Notes: a model not told the origin generated them from the sequence alone. A DNA stretch of 64,000 bases from Polaribacter sp. (GCA_029238315.1 JAQWGI010000021.1:1-64000); one strand, 5' to 3'. Counted from the stretch's first letter, positions 8,307-17,918 are shown. A program made the numbers and translations.

Positions 8307-10214
8307 TTACAATTTATTATCAATAATACTTTGTACGACATCAGGATTTAATAAGGTAGAAATATCACCCAAATTATCCATCTCATTATGTGCAATTTTT
8401 CGTAAAATTCTACGCATAATTTTACCAGAGCGTGTTTTGGGCAATCCTTCTGTAAACTGAATTTTATCTAATTTTGCAATCGGACCAATTCTGTCTGCTA
8501 TTAATTGATTTATTTCTTTACTTAAATTTTTATGATTTCTAGATTCTCCAGCATCTTTCAACGTAATATATCCATACAAAGCGCTTCCTTTTATATCATG
8601 CGGAAAACCAACAATTGCACTTTCTGCAACGGCAGGATGCTCGTTTATTGCATCTTCAATTGGAGCAGTTCCTAGATTATGTCCAGAAACAATAATTACA
8701 TCATCTACTCTACCGGTAATTCTGTAATAACCAACTTCGTCTCGCAAAGCGCCATCACCCGTAAAATACATATTATCAAAAGCAGAAAAATAAGTTTCTT
8801 TATAACGTTGATGACTTCCCCAAATAGTTCTAGCCATACTTGGCCAGGGAAATTTAATACACAAACGACCTTCTACTTGATTTCCTTTTAATTCATCGCC
8901 GTTTTCATTCATTAAAGCAGGCTGAATTCCAATAAAAGGTAAGGTTGCATACGTGGGTTTTGTTGGTGTTACATACGGAATTGGCGTAATCATAATTCCG
9001 CCTGTTTCTGTTTGCCACCAAGTATCTACAATCGGACTTTTCTTTTTACCAACATTCTCATTATACCAATGCCAAGCTTCTTCATTAATTGGCTCTCCAA
9101 CAGAACCCAACACTTTTAAAGAAGATAAATTGTATTTCTCAACCAATTCAGTTCCTTGTTTTGCCAAAGCTCTAATAGCAGTTGGTGCTGTATAAAACTG
9201 ATTGATTTTATGTTTATCTACAATTTCCCAAAAGCGCCCAAAATTTGGGTAACTAGGTACGCCTTCAAATAGTACTGTGGTTGCACCGTTTGCCAAAGGT
9301 CCATATATAATATAGGAATGCCCAGTAATCCAACCAATATCTGCAGTACACCAATACACATCATTTTCTTTATACTGAAAAACATTTTTAAAAGTGTACG
9401 CCGTATAAACCATATAGCCTGCAGATGAGTGCACCATTCCTTTTGGTTTTCCTGTTGATCCAGAAGTATATAAAATAAACAACGGATCTTCTGCGTCCAT
9501 CACTTCTGCATTTCCTTCTTTTGAAGCGGAATCCAATAACGGTTGTAACCAAAAATCTCTTCCTACTTTCATAGAAATCTTAGAATTAATTCTTTTTGCA
9601 ACTAGTACATTTTTAACTCCAGGACAACTTTCTAATGCTTCATCCACTACTCCTTTTAGATCAATTGTTTTATTTCCTCTATAAGATCCATCTGCAGTGA
9701 TAACCATTTTACAATCACAATCATTAATTCTTGTTGATAATGCTTTGGATGAAAATCCTGCAAATACAACAGAATGAATTGCGCCAATTCTTGCACAAGC
9801 CAAAGTTGCAATTGCCAATTCTGGAATCATTGGAACATAAATACAAACACGATCTCCTTTTGTAACTCCTTTGCTTTTTAACACATTTGCAAACTGATTT
9901 ACACGCTCATATAATTGCTTGTATGAAATATATTCTGCTTTATCAGTAGGATTGTTAGGCTCAAAAATAATAGCTGTTTTATCACCTCGTGTTGCTAAAT
10001 GCCGATCGATACAATTTTCTGTAATATTTAATTTAGCTCCTTCAAACCATTTTACTTCTGGTTTAGAAAAATCCCAACTCAATACATTAGTCCATTTTTT
10101 TCTCCACAAAAAATGTTCTTCAGCAATTTCTTCCCAAAAGTTTTCTGGCTCTCTAATAGATTTTCTATAAACTTGATAATATTCTTCTAAATGTTTTATG
10201 TGGTAATTGCTCAT
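8307..10214 (-). CDS. acs: Acetyl-CoA synthetase
   Basis: A 635-residue AMP-forming enzyme converting acetate, ATP and CoA to acetyl-CoA in the cytosol. Visible motifs: the adenylation P-loop YTSGSTGKPKGMVHS, the WWQTETGG motif, the YFTGDGA segment, and the C-terminal PKTRSGKIMRR whose lysine is the known acetylation-controlled catalytic residue. Residues TADIGWITGHSYI are typical of Acs rather than of general acyl-CoA ligases. It lies 23 nt after the DUF779 gene and ends exactly where the Crp-like gene begins. With the upstream aldehyde dehydrogenase it forms an acetaldehyde to acetate to acetyl-CoA route. Propionyl-CoA synthetase is a less likely alternative. Confidence 0.93.
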   Translation of the reverse strand: MSNYHIKHLEEYYQVYRKSIREPENFWEEIAEEHFLWRKKWTNVLSWDFSKPEVKWFEGAKLNITENCIDRHLATRGDKTAIIFEPNNPTDKAEYISYKQLYERVNQFANVLKSKGVTKGDRVCIYVPMIPELAIATLACARIGAIHSVVFAGFSSKALSTRINDCDCKMVITADGSYRGNKTIDLKGVVDEALESCPGVKNVLVAKRINSKISMKVGRDFWLQPLLDSASKEGNAEVMDAEDPLFILYTSGSTGKPKGMVHSSAGYMVYTAYTFKNVFQYKENDVYWCTADIGWITGHSYIIYGPLANGATTVLFEGVPSYPNFGRFWEIVDKHKINQFYTAPTAIRALAKQGTELVEKYNLSSLKVLGSVGEPINEEAWHWYNENVGKKKSPIVDTWWQTETGGIMITPIPYVTPTKPTYATLPFIGIQPALMNENGDELKGNQVEGRLCIKFPWPSMARTIWGSHQRYKETYFSAFDNMYFTGDGALRDEVGYYRITGRVDDVIIVSGHNLGTAPIEDAINEHPAVAESAIVGFPHDIKGSALYGYITLKDAGESRNHKNLSKEINQLIADRIGPIAKLDKIQFTEGLPKTRSGKIMRRILRKIAHNEMDNLGDISTLLNPDVVQSIIDNKL

Positions 10215-10237
10215 TGTAATATTTTTGCTATGGCAAG

Positions 10238-10603
10238 TTAATGCATCTGTTTTGAATTAAAAAATGTTTCTTCTTCAGCACTTAAAAGCCTCGAATGAAT
10301 AAAAAAACGGAGACCAAGTGGAATTTCTAGCGAAAAACTTGCCCCTCTTCCTTCTGTAATATCTACTGTTAAATGGGTATGCTTCCAATACTCAAATTGA
10401 TCCCTATTCATGTAAAAGTTAACATCATTTAGAGTTCCTAAAAGCACATCACTTTCATCTAAATACATATCTTCTTTTTCAAAAATCATCGGCGCAGAAC
10501 CATCACAACAACCACCACTTTGATGAAAAATTAACGTGCCATGTTTTTCTTTTAAAATCTCCAAAACTTCAGTTGCTTTTTTAGTAATTGTAATTCTTTC
10601 CAT
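10238..10603 (-). CDS. DUF779 domain protein
   Basis: A 121-residue soluble protein. The HQSGGCCDGSAPM motif (about 27-39) is the hallmark of DUF779, a family of unknown biochemical role that regularly accompanies aldehyde dehydrogenase genes. The paired Cys and nearby His may bind a metal or take part in redox chemistry, which is inference. It sits between the aldehyde dehydrogenase gene and acs on the same strand, with a strong hairpin terminator upstream, so its expression may depend on readthrough or on its own promoter. Confidence 0.85.
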   Translation of the reverse strand: MERITITKKATEVLEILKEKHGTLIFHQSGGCCDGSAPMIFEKEDMYLDESDVLLGTLNDVNFYMNRDQFEYWKHTHLTVDITEGRGASFSLEIPLGLRFFIHSRLLSAEEETFFNSKQMH

Positions 10604-10612
10604 ATTTAAATA

Positions 10613-10649
10613 TATTAAAAAAAGCTGAAGGAAGTATTCCTTCAGCTTT
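10613..10649 (-). terminator. Intrinsic terminator after the aldehyde dehydrogenase gene
   Basis: A perfect 13-bp stem, AAAGCTGAAGGAA / TTCCTTCAGCTTT with loop GTA (10621-10649), is followed on the minus strand by a T-run. It lies between the aldehyde dehydrogenase stop (10669) and the DUF779 start (10603) and should cut or reduce readthrough into DUF779-acs. Confidence 0.8.
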
Positions 10650-10668
10650 TACTAATATGTCCTTTTTT

Positions 10669-12168
10669 CTAAAAAAAACCTAATTTATTTTTATCGTAAG
10701 AAATCAACATGTTTTTTGTTTGACGATAATAATTAAGCATCATCACATGATTTTCTCTTCCAAACCCAGATTTCTTATACCCACCAAAAGGTGCGTGTGC
10801 AGGATACGCATGATAACAATTTACCCAAACTCTTCCTGCTTTTATAGCTCTAGGGATCTGATATAATTGATGCGCATCTCGTGTCCAAACACCAGCACCT
10901 AAACCATAAAGTGTATCATTTGCAATTTCTATAGCTTCAGCTTCATCTTTAAATTTAGTTACACAAGCTACAGGTCCAAAAATTTCTTCTTGAAAAACTC
11001 TCATCTTATTGTGTCCCTCTAGTATAGTTGGCTTTATATAAAAACCTTTAGATAAATCGCCAGATAATTGGTTTGCCTCACCACCTGTAAGTACTTTTGC
11101 TCCTTCATCTATACCAATTTTGAAATACGATTGTATTTTTTGATATTGATCATTAGAAGCTTGTGCACCAACCATGGTACTGGCATCATAAGGATTGTCT
11201 TGTATGATTGCATTTGTTCTCGCGACAACACGTTCCATAAATGCATCATAAATATCTTCTTGAACCAAAATCCTTGACGGACACGTACATACTTCTCCTT
11301 GATTAAATGCAAAAAGCACTGCCCCTTCAATAGCTTTATCTAAGTAAGCATCATCTTCATCCATTACAGAATTAAAGAATATGTTTGGAGATTTGCCACC
11401 CAACTCCATCGTAACCGGATTTAAATTTTTAGAAGCGTACTGCATAATTAGTTGCCCTGTTGTTGTTTCTCCTGTAAATGCAACTTTGTCTACTTTTGAA
11501 CTAGAAGCTAACGGTTTTCCTGCTTCTGGACCAAATCCATGCACAACATTAACAACTCCTGGTGGAAAAACTTCGGCAATTTTCTCCATTAGTAAAGTTG
11601 CAGAAGAAGGTGTTTGTTCTGCTGGTTTTAAGACCACACAGTTTCCAGTAACCAATGCAGGTGGTAATTTCCAAGACAACATCAAAAGAGGAAAATTCCA
11701 AGGAATAATCTGCCCAATAACTCCCAAAGGCTCTTTTATGTTCATAGAAAGTGTGTGCTGATCTAGTTCTGTTGCACTTCCTTCTTCTGAACGAATACAT
11801 GCTGCAAAATAACGCCAATGATCTACAGATAAGGGCACATCTGCATTTAACGTTTCACGAATTGGTTTTCCATTATCACACGTTTCTACCAATGCAAATT
11901 CTTCTAAATTAGCCTCTATGATATCTGCTACTTTATTTAATAATGTAGCTCTTTCTGTTGCAGATGTATTACCCCAAGATTCTTTTGCTGCGTTTGCGGC
12001 GTCTAAAGCCAACTCAACATCTTCTTTTTGCGAGCGTGGATATTTTGCTATGTAACTGCTGTCTATTGGCGAGGTATTTTCAAAATATTGCCCATCTAGT
12101 GGAGCAATAAATTTTCCATTGATAAAATTCTCGTACTTGTCTTTGAATTTTGGTTTTGAATAATTCAT
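10669..12168 (-). CDS. NAD(P)-dependent aldehyde dehydrogenase (acetaldehyde type)
   Basis: A 499-residue enzyme oxidising an aldehyde to the acid in the cytosol. Motifs in order: IPWNFPLLM, the cofactor region FTGETTTGQ, the general-base Glu in MELGGKSPN, and the nucleophile Cys in [12 protein letters not shown]. The [12 protein letters not shown] form and the DUF779 neighbour fit the ExaC/AldB acetaldehyde dehydrogenase branch. The divergent AraC regulator at 12341 and the repeats between them suggest aldehyde- or alcohol-dependent control. The exact substrate and the NAD/NADP preference are not certain. Confidence 0.9.
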   Translation of the reverse strand: MNYSKPKFKDKYENFINGKFIAPLDGQYFENTSPIDSSYIAKYPRSQKEDVELALDAANAAKESWGNTSATERATLLNKVADIIEANLEEFALVETCDNGKPIRETLNADVPLSVDHWRYFAACIRSEEGSATELDQHTLSMNIKEPLGVIGQIIPWNFPLLMLSWKLPPALVTGNCVVLKPAEQTPSSATLLMEKIAEVFPPGVVNVVHGFGPEAGKPLASSSKVDKVAFTGETTTGQLIMQYASKNLNPVTMELGGKSPNIFFNSVMDEDDAYLDKAIEGAVLFAFNQGEVCTCPSRILVQEDIYDAFMERVVARTNAIIQDNPYDASTMVGAQASNDQYQKIQSYFKIGIDEGAKVLTGGEANQLSGDLSKGFYIKPTILEGHNKMRVFQEEIFGPVACVTKFKDEAEAIEIANDTLYGLGAGVWTRDAHQLYQIPRAIKAGRVWVNCYHAYPAHAPFGGYKKSGFGRENHVMMLNYYRQTKNMLISYDKNKLGFF

Positions 12169-12233
12169 TAAATTCTTTTTTAAATTAGTAATTAGATAAT
12201 TTTATTACCTATTAAATAAATTATCTTTATTTT

Positions 12234-12252
12234 TGATAAAGTTATTTTATCA
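12234..12252. promoter_or_regulatory. Palindromic operator candidate
   Basis: TGATAAA and TTTATCA are perfect 7-bp inverted half sites separated by 5 bp (19 bp overall). The site sits in the divergent gap between the aldehyde dehydrogenase gene and araC, about 66 bp upstream of the former's start. The symmetric layout suits a dimeric regulator such as a Crp-like protein. Confidence 0.4.
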
Positions 12253-12265
12253 TATCCTAATTTTA

Positions 12266-12302
12266 TTGAACATATTTATTAAATTGTTGAACATATCTAT
12301 TA
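12266..12302. promoter_or_regulatory. Tandem direct repeat, likely AraC-family binding sites
   Basis: TTGAACATATTTATTA (12266-12281) is repeated as TTGAACATATCTATTA (12287-12302), 15 of 16 bases identical. The repeat distance is 21 bp, two helical turns, which places both copies on the same DNA face. AraC-type regulators classically bind such direct repeats. The sites lie 38-75 bp upstream of the divergent AraC gene. Confidence 0.6.
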
Positions 12303-12340
12303 TTTAACACTTTATTCATTAATTTTTTGTCATATCGAGT

Positions 12341-13258
12341 ATGAAACCTTTATTAAGTCAACATAAAAACAATAGAAAACTTACTAAGTTAGTAGAAAAC
12401 AAAACAACTTACAATGCAGAATATGCAGAACTTAATATTTTTGAAACACATGCCATTGCACAAAAAGTAGCATTAACTTTTGATTTTCCAATTATTGCAA
12501 GTATGCTTACTGGAAAAAAGGTCATGCATTTAGAAGGTTTTGATGCTTTTGATTTTTTTCCTGGAGAATCTGTTGTTATGCCCACCAACAATAAAATGGT
12601 CATCGATTTTCCAATAGCGACAAAGAACAATCCTACACAATGCCTGGCCTTAGGAATAGATGCTTTTAAAATTGATGAAGTTGTTGAAAAATTTAACCAA
12701 CACGTTGCTATAGAAAATGAAAATAATACTTGGAATCTAGAAGAAACTGCTTCTCATTTAATTAACAATAAAGATGTAAATCTATTGTTAAAAAGACTAA
12801 CACAAACTTTTACAAACAACAACAAATCTAAAGATGTATTGTTAGACTTAATGATACAAGAACTCATTGTAAGACTATTACAAACCAAAGCTAAATCACT
12901 TATTATTAATGATACAGATCAAATTTTTAATGATACAAGAATTGGAACTGTTATAAAATACATTAAAGAAAATTTAACCAATAAAGATATCAATGTTGAC
13001 ATACTTGCAAAAAAAGCTTATATGAGTACTTCTCATTTTCATAAACAATTTAAAAACACTTTAGGAATCTCTCCTATTGACTATATCAATTCAGAAAAAA
13101 TTAAATTCTCAAAAAGATTAATAAAAGAATCTAAAGATTTTAGAATGTCTGAAGTTGCTTTTAAAGCTGGTTTTAACAACACCAGTTATTTTAACAGACA
13201 ATTTAAAAAAATGGAAATGATGACACCACAACAGTTTAAGAAATCTTTAGATAGCTAA
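12341..13258 (+). CDS. AraC family transcriptional regulator
   Basis: A 305-residue regulator. The C-terminal third is a double helix-turn-helix AraC domain: VDILAKKAYMSTSHFHKQF, then GISPIDYINSEKIKFSKRL, then SEVAFKAGFNNTSYFNRQF. The N-terminal 190 residues (MLTGKKVMHLEGFDAFDFF, PGESVVMPTNN) look like the AraC_N ligand domain. It is divergent from the aldehyde dehydrogenase gene, with direct repeats in between, so activation of that operon and possibly autoregulation is the natural reading. The inducer is unknown; an aldehyde or alcohol is the guess. Confidence 0.88.
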   Translation: MKPLLSQHKNNRKLTKLVENKTTYNAEYAELNIFETHAIAQKVALTFDFPIIASMLTGKKVMHLEGFDAFDFFPGESVVMPTNNKMVIDFPIATKNNPTQCLALGIDAFKIDEVVEKFNQHVAIENENNTWNLEETASHLINNKDVNLLLKRLTQTFTNNNKSKDVLLDLMIQELIVRLLQTKAKSLIINDTDQIFNDTRIGTVIKYIKENLTNKDINVDILAKKAYMSTSHFHKQFKNTLGISPIDYINSEKIKFSKRLIKESKDFRMSEVAFKAGFNNTSYFNRQFKKMEMMTPQQFKKSLDS

Positions 13259-13303
13259 TTTTTTAAGTTACTTTTGTAAAAAATAACTTAAAATCTATAT
13301 CTA

Positions 13304-14062
13304 TTGACGTTAGAATTCCTTTTTAATAATTGGTTTATCATTCTATTGTTTTTTACAGTTGCTATTTTATATGCTTCTGTTGGTTTTGGTGGCGGATCAA
13401 GTTATTTAGCGATACTAGCATTAACCGGTTTGGCTTTTACACAAATTAGAGCAACAGCTTTATTGTGCAATATTGTAGTAGTTTTTGGAAATGTAATTTA
13501 CTATCAAAAGCAAAAAAAATACAATTATAAAAAGGTAGTTCCGTTAGTTTTGTTTAGTGTACCATTTGCATTTATTGGTGGATATTTAAAAATAAGCCAA
13601 TCGTTTTTCTTTATTTTATTAGGTATTACATTACTATTTGCTGCAATTAGCATGTGGATTTCTAAAAAAATTGTAGCATCTGAAGAGAAATCAATGAAAT
13701 TACACTTTTCAAAAAATGCGAGTTATGGAGGAATTATAGGTTTTATATCTGGTATGGTTGGAATTGGTGGCGGAATATTCTTAGCCCCCTTATTGCATCT
13801 TACAAATTGGGATACACCAAAAAAAATTGCAGCAACTGCTAGTTTATTTATTCTTGTAAATTCTATTGCTGGTTTAGGAGGCCAGTATTTAAATCCAGAT
13901 TTTACCATTAATTGGAAATTAACAACTGTTTTATTAATTACCGTATTTATTGGTGGACAAATTGGAAGTAAATTGAGTAATAAATTCTTACATCCTATTT
14001 ACTTAAAAAAAGCCACTGCGCTATTAATTGCTTTTGTTAGTCTTCGCATACTTTTTTCATAA
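13304..14062 (+). CDS. TauE/SafE family membrane permease
   Basis: A 252-residue integral membrane protein with about eight hydrophobic segments and the glycine-rich repeats typical of the family (YASVGFGGGSSYLAI near the N terminus and ISGMVGIGGGIFLAPLL in the second half). Members export or import organosulfonates, sulfite or other anions; the substrate here is unknown. The start is a TTG at 13304, because no ATG or GTG occurs before the conserved first repeat. It follows the AraC gene by 45 nt and may be co-transcribed. Confidence 0.85.
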   Translation: MTLEFLFNNWFIILLFFTVAILYASVGFGGGSSYLAILALTGLAFTQIRATALLCNIVVVFGNVIYYQKQKKYNYKKVVPLVLFSVPFAFIGGYLKISQSFFFILLGITLLFAAISMWISKKIVASEEKSMKLHFSKNASYGGIIGFISGMVGIGGGIFLAPLLHLTNWDTPKKIAATASLFILVNSIAGLGGQYLNPDFTINWKLTTVLLITVFIGGQIGSKLSNKFLHPIYLKKATALLIAFVSLRILFS

Positions 14063-14181
14063 AAAACGCAATTACCTGAAAATAAGATAGTTAAACTGAG
14101 TTGACAATAAGTTTATTGAAGAAAAACAATTTTGTTTAATAATTTTAACATTTTATTAAACAAAAATGTATTTTTTTGCTG

Positions 14182-14189
14182 TAGGTTTG
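14182..14189 (+). promoter_or_regulatory. -7 promoter element of the fasciclin gene
   Basis: TAGGTTTG matches TAnnTTTG and lies 26 nt before ATG 14216. No clear TTG is present at the -33 distance. Confidence 0.4.
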
Positions 14190-14215
14190 TCAAGAACTTA
14201 AAAAATCAATTTCAA

Positions 14216-14782
14216 ATGAATGTAAGAAAAATAGTACCCGTAGTAATGTTAGCATTAGCAATTTCAGTACCAACTTTTGCAAACAACACAAATCCTGAGA
14301 ACGGAAAAAAGAAAACACAAGTTGTTAAAAAATCAGACAAAACAATTGTTGGCGTAGCTGCTTCAAATGCTAATTTTACAACATTAGTTGCTGCTGTTAA
14401 AGCTGCTGGTTTAGTAGATGTTTTAAATAGTGATGGACCTTTTACAGTTTTTGCTCCAGTAAATGACGCATTTGCTAAATTACCTGAAGGAACAGTTGCT
14501 ACTTTATTAAAGCCAGAAAATAAAAGTTTATTAACTGCTATTTTAACATACCATGTAGTTGCTGGGAAATTTAAAGCTGCAGATGTATTAAAAGCAATTA
14601 AAGATAATGGAGGAAAATTTGTAATTACAACTGTACAAGGTGGTAAGCTTACTGCTTCTTTAAAAGGAGGAAAAGTAATTTTAACAGATGTTAAAGGAAA
14701 CGCTTCTACAATTGTATTAACAGATGTAGATGCAACAAATGGTGTTATTCACGCAATAGACAGCGTTGTAATGCCTCAATAA
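14216..14782 (+). CDS. Fasciclin (FAS1) domain secreted protein
   Basis: A 188-residue protein: signal peptide MNVRKIVPVVMLALAISVPTF cut around FANN, a short basic linker, then one FAS1 domain (about 45-188) with the H1 motif FTVFAPVNDAFAKLP, the YHVVAGKF motif and the C-terminal ATNGVIHAIDSVVMP. FAS1 domains mediate adhesion or bind small molecules, in the periplasm or outside the cell. The start at 14216 is preferred to an upstream in-frame ATG at 14132 because the signal peptide begins here and a -7 element lies between the two. It has its own terminator. It is monocistronic. Confidence 0.9.
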   Translation: MNVRKIVPVVMLALAISVPTFANNTNPENGKKKTQVVKKSDKTIVGVAASNANFTTLVAAVKAAGLVDVLNSDGPFTVFAPVNDAFAKLPEGTVATLLKPENKSLLTAILTYHVVAGKFKAADVLKAIKDNGGKFVITTVQGGKLTASLKGGKVILTDVKGNASTIVLTDVDATNGVIHAIDSVVMPQ

Positions 14783-14805
14783 CCGTTGTGAGTTAGGTTA
14801 GTTTT

Positions 14806-14840
14806 AAAAGTTGCTACAGAAATGTAGCAGCTTTTTTTTT
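14806..14840 (+). terminator. Intrinsic terminator of the fasciclin gene
   Basis: AAAGTTGCTACA, loop GAAA, TGTAGCAGCTTT (one G-T pair), followed by a run of nine or more T. It overlaps the stop codon of the convergent gene at 14839. Confidence 0.85.
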
Positions 14841-15309
14841 ATAAATCATCTATCTCTGCTTGATAGTCAAACTGTAAATCTTCATGAAGAGTTGCAACTG
14901 CTTTTTTTATCAAAACTACTTGTCTTTCAAAAGTATTTAGCAATCTTGGACTCTTATTTATTGAAGGTGTAAAGTTTTTTAATTTTTGACAGAAGTACAG
15001 TAGCAATTCTACTTCTGTTTCTTTTTTTTGAGAATATCGAATAAATTTTTTTGTAAGTGTTAATATTTTTCGAACACTTTTTCTAATATAAAAATAACTT
15101 TTAGGGTTTATTTGTTCAAACAACTCATCTATCTGTTCTTTTACACTCTCTAAATACATTTCTTCATCTGAAGCTTCAAACAACAAATAAGTTAACAATT
15201 CTTTGTTCTCTTTTTTAAACTTAGACAAACGTAAACATAAATCTATCAACTCTTTTGAGTTCTTATAACTCAATTCATCTTTGATTTTTTTTACTGTAAC
15301 TGCTTTCAT
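14839..15309 (-). CDS. Conserved flavobacterial hypothetical protein
   Basis: A 156-residue, mostly helical, Lys/Glu-rich soluble protein without signal peptide or membrane segment. Segments such as LIDLCLRLSKFKKENKELL, KQIDELFEQIN-like helices and a C-terminal LHEDLQFDY are of a kind seen in many flavobacterial genomes next to housekeeping genes. It resembles DUF6155 in style, but I cannot assign that firmly. No catalytic motif is visible. It is convergent with the fasciclin gene and separated from fabV by a terminator. Confidence 0.7.
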   Translation of the reverse strand: MKAVTVKKIKDELSYKNSKELIDLCLRLSKFKKENKELLTYLLFEASDEEMYLESVKEQIDELFEQINPKSYFYIRKSVRKILTLTKKFIRYSQKKETEVELLLYFCQKLKNFTPSINKSPRLLNTFERQVVLIKKAVATLHEDLQFDYQAEIDDL

Positions 15310-15321
15310 GCTTCTAAAATA

Positions 15322-15357
15322 GATTTAAAAAAGAAACCTCACAAATATTGTGAGGTT
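15322..15357 (-). terminator. Terminator after fabV
   Basis: AACCTCACA / TGTGAGGTT stem with an AATAT loop (15336-15358 on the plus strand). On the minus strand it is followed by TTTCTTTTTT. It lies 25 nt downstream of the fabV stop and 13 nt before the next minus-strand gene. Confidence 0.75.
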
Positions 15358-15382
15358 CTCTAAATATAAAAAGTTATGGCAT

Positions 15383-16573
15383 TTAATTTTCACTAGGAAT
15401 TTCTACCATTTCATTTACATCTGCGTTATAATCTACACCATCTACTTTAAATCCAAACAAATTAAAAAAGTCATTACTATAACCTTCTAAGTCTCCTATA
15501 TCAAATAAGTTTTCTGTCGATGCAGTTTCCCAAAGTTTAGCAACTTCTTCTTGTACATCTTCACGCATTTCCCAATCGTCAATTCTAATTCTTCCATTAT
15601 CATCCAACAACATTTCTTTACCATTAAACAATCTTTCACTGTATAAACGTTGAATTTGCTCTATACATCCTTCATGGATTCCTTTTGCTTTCATTATTTT
15701 ATACAATAAAGAAATATATAAAGGAATTACAGGAATTGCAGAACTTGCTTGTGTAACCAGTGCTTTATTAACAGAAACATATGCTTTACCTCCAATAGAT
15801 TTTAAAGCATCAGAAATCGTAAAAGCAGTTGCTTCTAAATCATCTTTAGCAGCACCAATAGTTCCTTTTCTATATACAGCCTCTGTTAATGAAGGGCCTA
15901 TGTAAGAATATGCAACTGTGGTTGCTCCTTCGGCTAATAAATTTTCTGACTTTAAAGCATCCATCCACATTTTCCAATCTTCACCTCCCATTACTGCAAC
16001 CGTATTTGCAATATCATCTCCTTCTGCAGGATTTATTGAAATTTCAGTTACATCTCCTGTATGAAAATCTACTGTTTTATTAGAAAAAACCCCTCCAATT
16101 GGTTTTAATACTGATTTATAACGAGTTCCTGTATCTGGATGTGTTCTTACTGGCGATGCCAAACTGTATATTACTAAATCTACCTGACCTAAATCTTCTT
16201 TAATCATATCTAATGTTTTACGTTTAATTTCATTAGAAAACGCATCTCCATTAATACTTTTTGCATACAAACCTGCTTTATGTGCATGTTTTTCAAAAGC
16301 TGCTGTATTGTAATAACCTGCAGAACCTGTTCTTCCTGGAGTTGATGGTTTGTCAAAAAACACACCAATTGTTGATGCGTCAGACCCAAATGCACTTGAA
16401 ATTCTAGATGCTAAACCAAATCCGGTTGAAGAACCAATAACCAATACTTTTTTTGCACCGTTAATTTTTCCTTTAGATTTTACATATGCTATTTGATCAA
16501 CTACATTTTGCTCACAACCAGTTGGGTGCGCTGTTAAACAAATAAATCCTCTTGTTCTTGGTTCAATAATCAT
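15383..16573 (-). CDS. fabV: Enoyl-ACP reductase / trans-2-enoyl-CoA reductase FabV
   Basis: A 396-residue NADH-dependent reductase for the last step of fatty-acid elongation, cytosolic. The start MIIEPRTRGFICLTAHP and the following GC dinucleotide, the extended Rossmann motif VLVIGSSTGFGLASRI (about 43-58), and the active-site region YSYIGPSLTEAVYRKGTIG (Tyr and Lys eight residues apart) are diagnostic of FabV/TER rather than FabI. The length equals that of the family. FabV enzymes are known to resist triclosan. It lies 23 nt downstream of the small protein gene at 16597. Confidence 0.93.
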   Translation of the reverse strand: MIIEPRTRGFICLTAHPTGCEQNVVDQIAYVKSKGKINGAKKVLVIGSSTGFGLASRISSAFGSDASTIGVFFDKPSTPGRTGSAGYYNTAAFEKHAHKAGLYAKSINGDAFSNEIKRKTLDMIKEDLGQVDLVIYSLASPVRTHPDTGTRYKSVLKPIGGVFSNKTVDFHTGDVTEISINPAEGDDIANTVAVMGGEDWKMWMDALKSENLLAEGATTVAYSYIGPSLTEAVYRKGTIGAAKDDLEATAFTISDALKSIGGKAYVSVNKALVTQASSAIPVIPLYISLLYKIMKAKGIHEGCIEQIQRLYSERLFNGKEMLLDDNGRIRIDDWEMREDVQEEVAKLWETASTENLFDIGDLEGYSNDFFNLFGFKVDGVDYNADVNEMVEIPSEN

Positions 16574-16596
16574 AATTGTTTGTTTTTATTTTATAT

Positions 16597-16956
16597 TTAA
16601 TGATTGTCTAAAATTCTTTGACAAATCATATTTACTATTCTTTTGTTATGCTCTAAATCATTTTCTTTATAAGTAGTAAACTCATTATTTGTAAACTGTC
16701 CAATAACGATTCCTATAAATTGATTTCTTAAAACGGTGTTATTTTTGGTCACTAAATTTACATAATTATTCAGTGCTTCTTTATTTAAAGTATGTGTATC
16801 TGTTTTTTGCTTTTTGGAAAAAGCACTGAATACACTTAAGATAATATCGTTTTGTAATTTTAAAATTGGACGTAATGTTTTATTCTGAAAATTTTCATCT
16901 TCTACAATAGATCCTAAATTTAACTCAGGACGAATGCTTAATTTCTTCTTATCCAT
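16597..16956 (-). CDS. Conserved hypothetical protein (119 aa)
   Basis: A soluble 119-residue protein with motifs [18 protein letters not shown] and [14 protein letters not shown], followed by a C-terminal [13 protein letters not shown] helix. Close relatives in flavobacteria are sometimes labelled glyoxalase, but no metal-binding glyoxalase residues are visible and I would not keep that name. The start ATG overlaps the end of purC by 8 nt, so it is translationally coupled to it. Confidence 0.65.
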   Translation of the reverse strand: MDKKKLSIRPELNLGSIVEDENFQNKTLRPILKLQNDIILSVFSAFSKKQKTDTHTLNKEALNNYVNLVTKNNTVLRNQFIGIVIGQFTNNEFTTYKENDLEHNKRIVNMICQRILDNH

Positions 16957-17896
16957 TTAAAAAATCAGTTACATTTTTCTCTATTCGTGCTAAAACATTT
17001 TCTGTTGCTGCTTTTACAAAAGATTCTCCTGTAATTTGCTCAAACAACTCAATGTATCTGTTAGAAATTTCTGTAACTTTTTCATCAGACATTGCTGGAA
17101 TTTCTTGTCCATCTATACCTTGAAACCCGTTTTCAATTAACCATTGACGTACAAATTCTTTTGATAATTGCTTTTGTTTTTCTCCTTTTTCTTGACGTTC
17201 AGCATATCCTTCTTGATAAAAATAACGCGATGAATCTGGTGTGTGGATTTCATCAATCAAAACAATTTTACCGTCTTTAGTTTTTCCGAATTCATATTTA
17301 GTATCTACTAAAATTAATCCGCGTTTAGCAGCAATTTCTGTTCCTCTTTGAAATAAGGCGCGCGTATAATTTTCTAAAATAATGTAATCTTCTTCAGAAA
17401 CTATTTGATTTGATAAAATTGCTTCACGCGTAATATCTTCATCATGATCGCCATTAGCTGCTTTTGTTGATGGTGTAATTATCGGAATTGGAAACTGATC
17501 ATTTTCTTTCATTCCTTCTGGCATTGCAATACCACAAAGCATTCTTTTCCCTGCTTTATATTCTCTTGCTGCATGACCAGATAAGTAACCACGAATAACC
17601 ATTTCTACTTTAAAAGGCTCACATAAATGACCAATGGCAACATTTTCATCTGGATTAGCAACCAACCAATTCGGAACAATATCAGCAGTATCATTCATCA
17701 TTTTTGTTGCAATCTGATTTAATATTTGTCCTTTATACGGTATTTGACGCGGTAAAATCACATCAAATGCAGACAATCTATCAGAGGCAATCATTACCAA
17801 TACATCGTCATTTATATTATAAACTTCTCTTACTTTTCCTTTATACACCCATTTCTGCTTCGGGAAGTTAAAATTAGTTTGGTTTATTGTGTTCAT
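16949..17896 (-). CDS. purC: SAICAR synthase
   Basis: A 315-residue phosphoribosylaminoimidazole-succinocarboxamide synthase, which joins aspartate to CAIR in purine synthesis. Visible are the ATP-binding [11 protein letters not shown] and [14 protein letters not shown], the [17 protein letters not shown] substrate loop, and the metal/ATP site LVDTKYEFG with [12 protein letters not shown]. The length fits the longer bacterial/eukaryotic-like form. A promoter lies just upstream, in the gap after phoH. The downstream small gene overlaps its end. Confidence 0.95.
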   Translation of the reverse strand: MNTINQTNFNFPKQKWVYKGKVREVYNINDDVLVMIASDRLSAFDVILPRQIPYKGQILNQIATKMMNDTADIVPNWLVANPDENVAIGHLCEPFKVEMVIRGYLSGHAAREYKAGKRMLCGIAMPEGMKENDQFPIPIITPSTKAANGDHDEDITREAILSNQIVSEEDYIILENYTRALFQRGTEIAAKRGLILVDTKYEFGKTKDGKIVLIDEIHTPDSSRYFYQEGYAERQEKGEKQKQLSKEFVRQWLIENGFQGIDGQEIPAMSDEKVTEISNRYIELFEQITGESFVKAATENVLARIEKNVTDFLNG

Positions 17897-17918
17897 TTTT
17901 ATTGTGTTGTTGTTGCTG

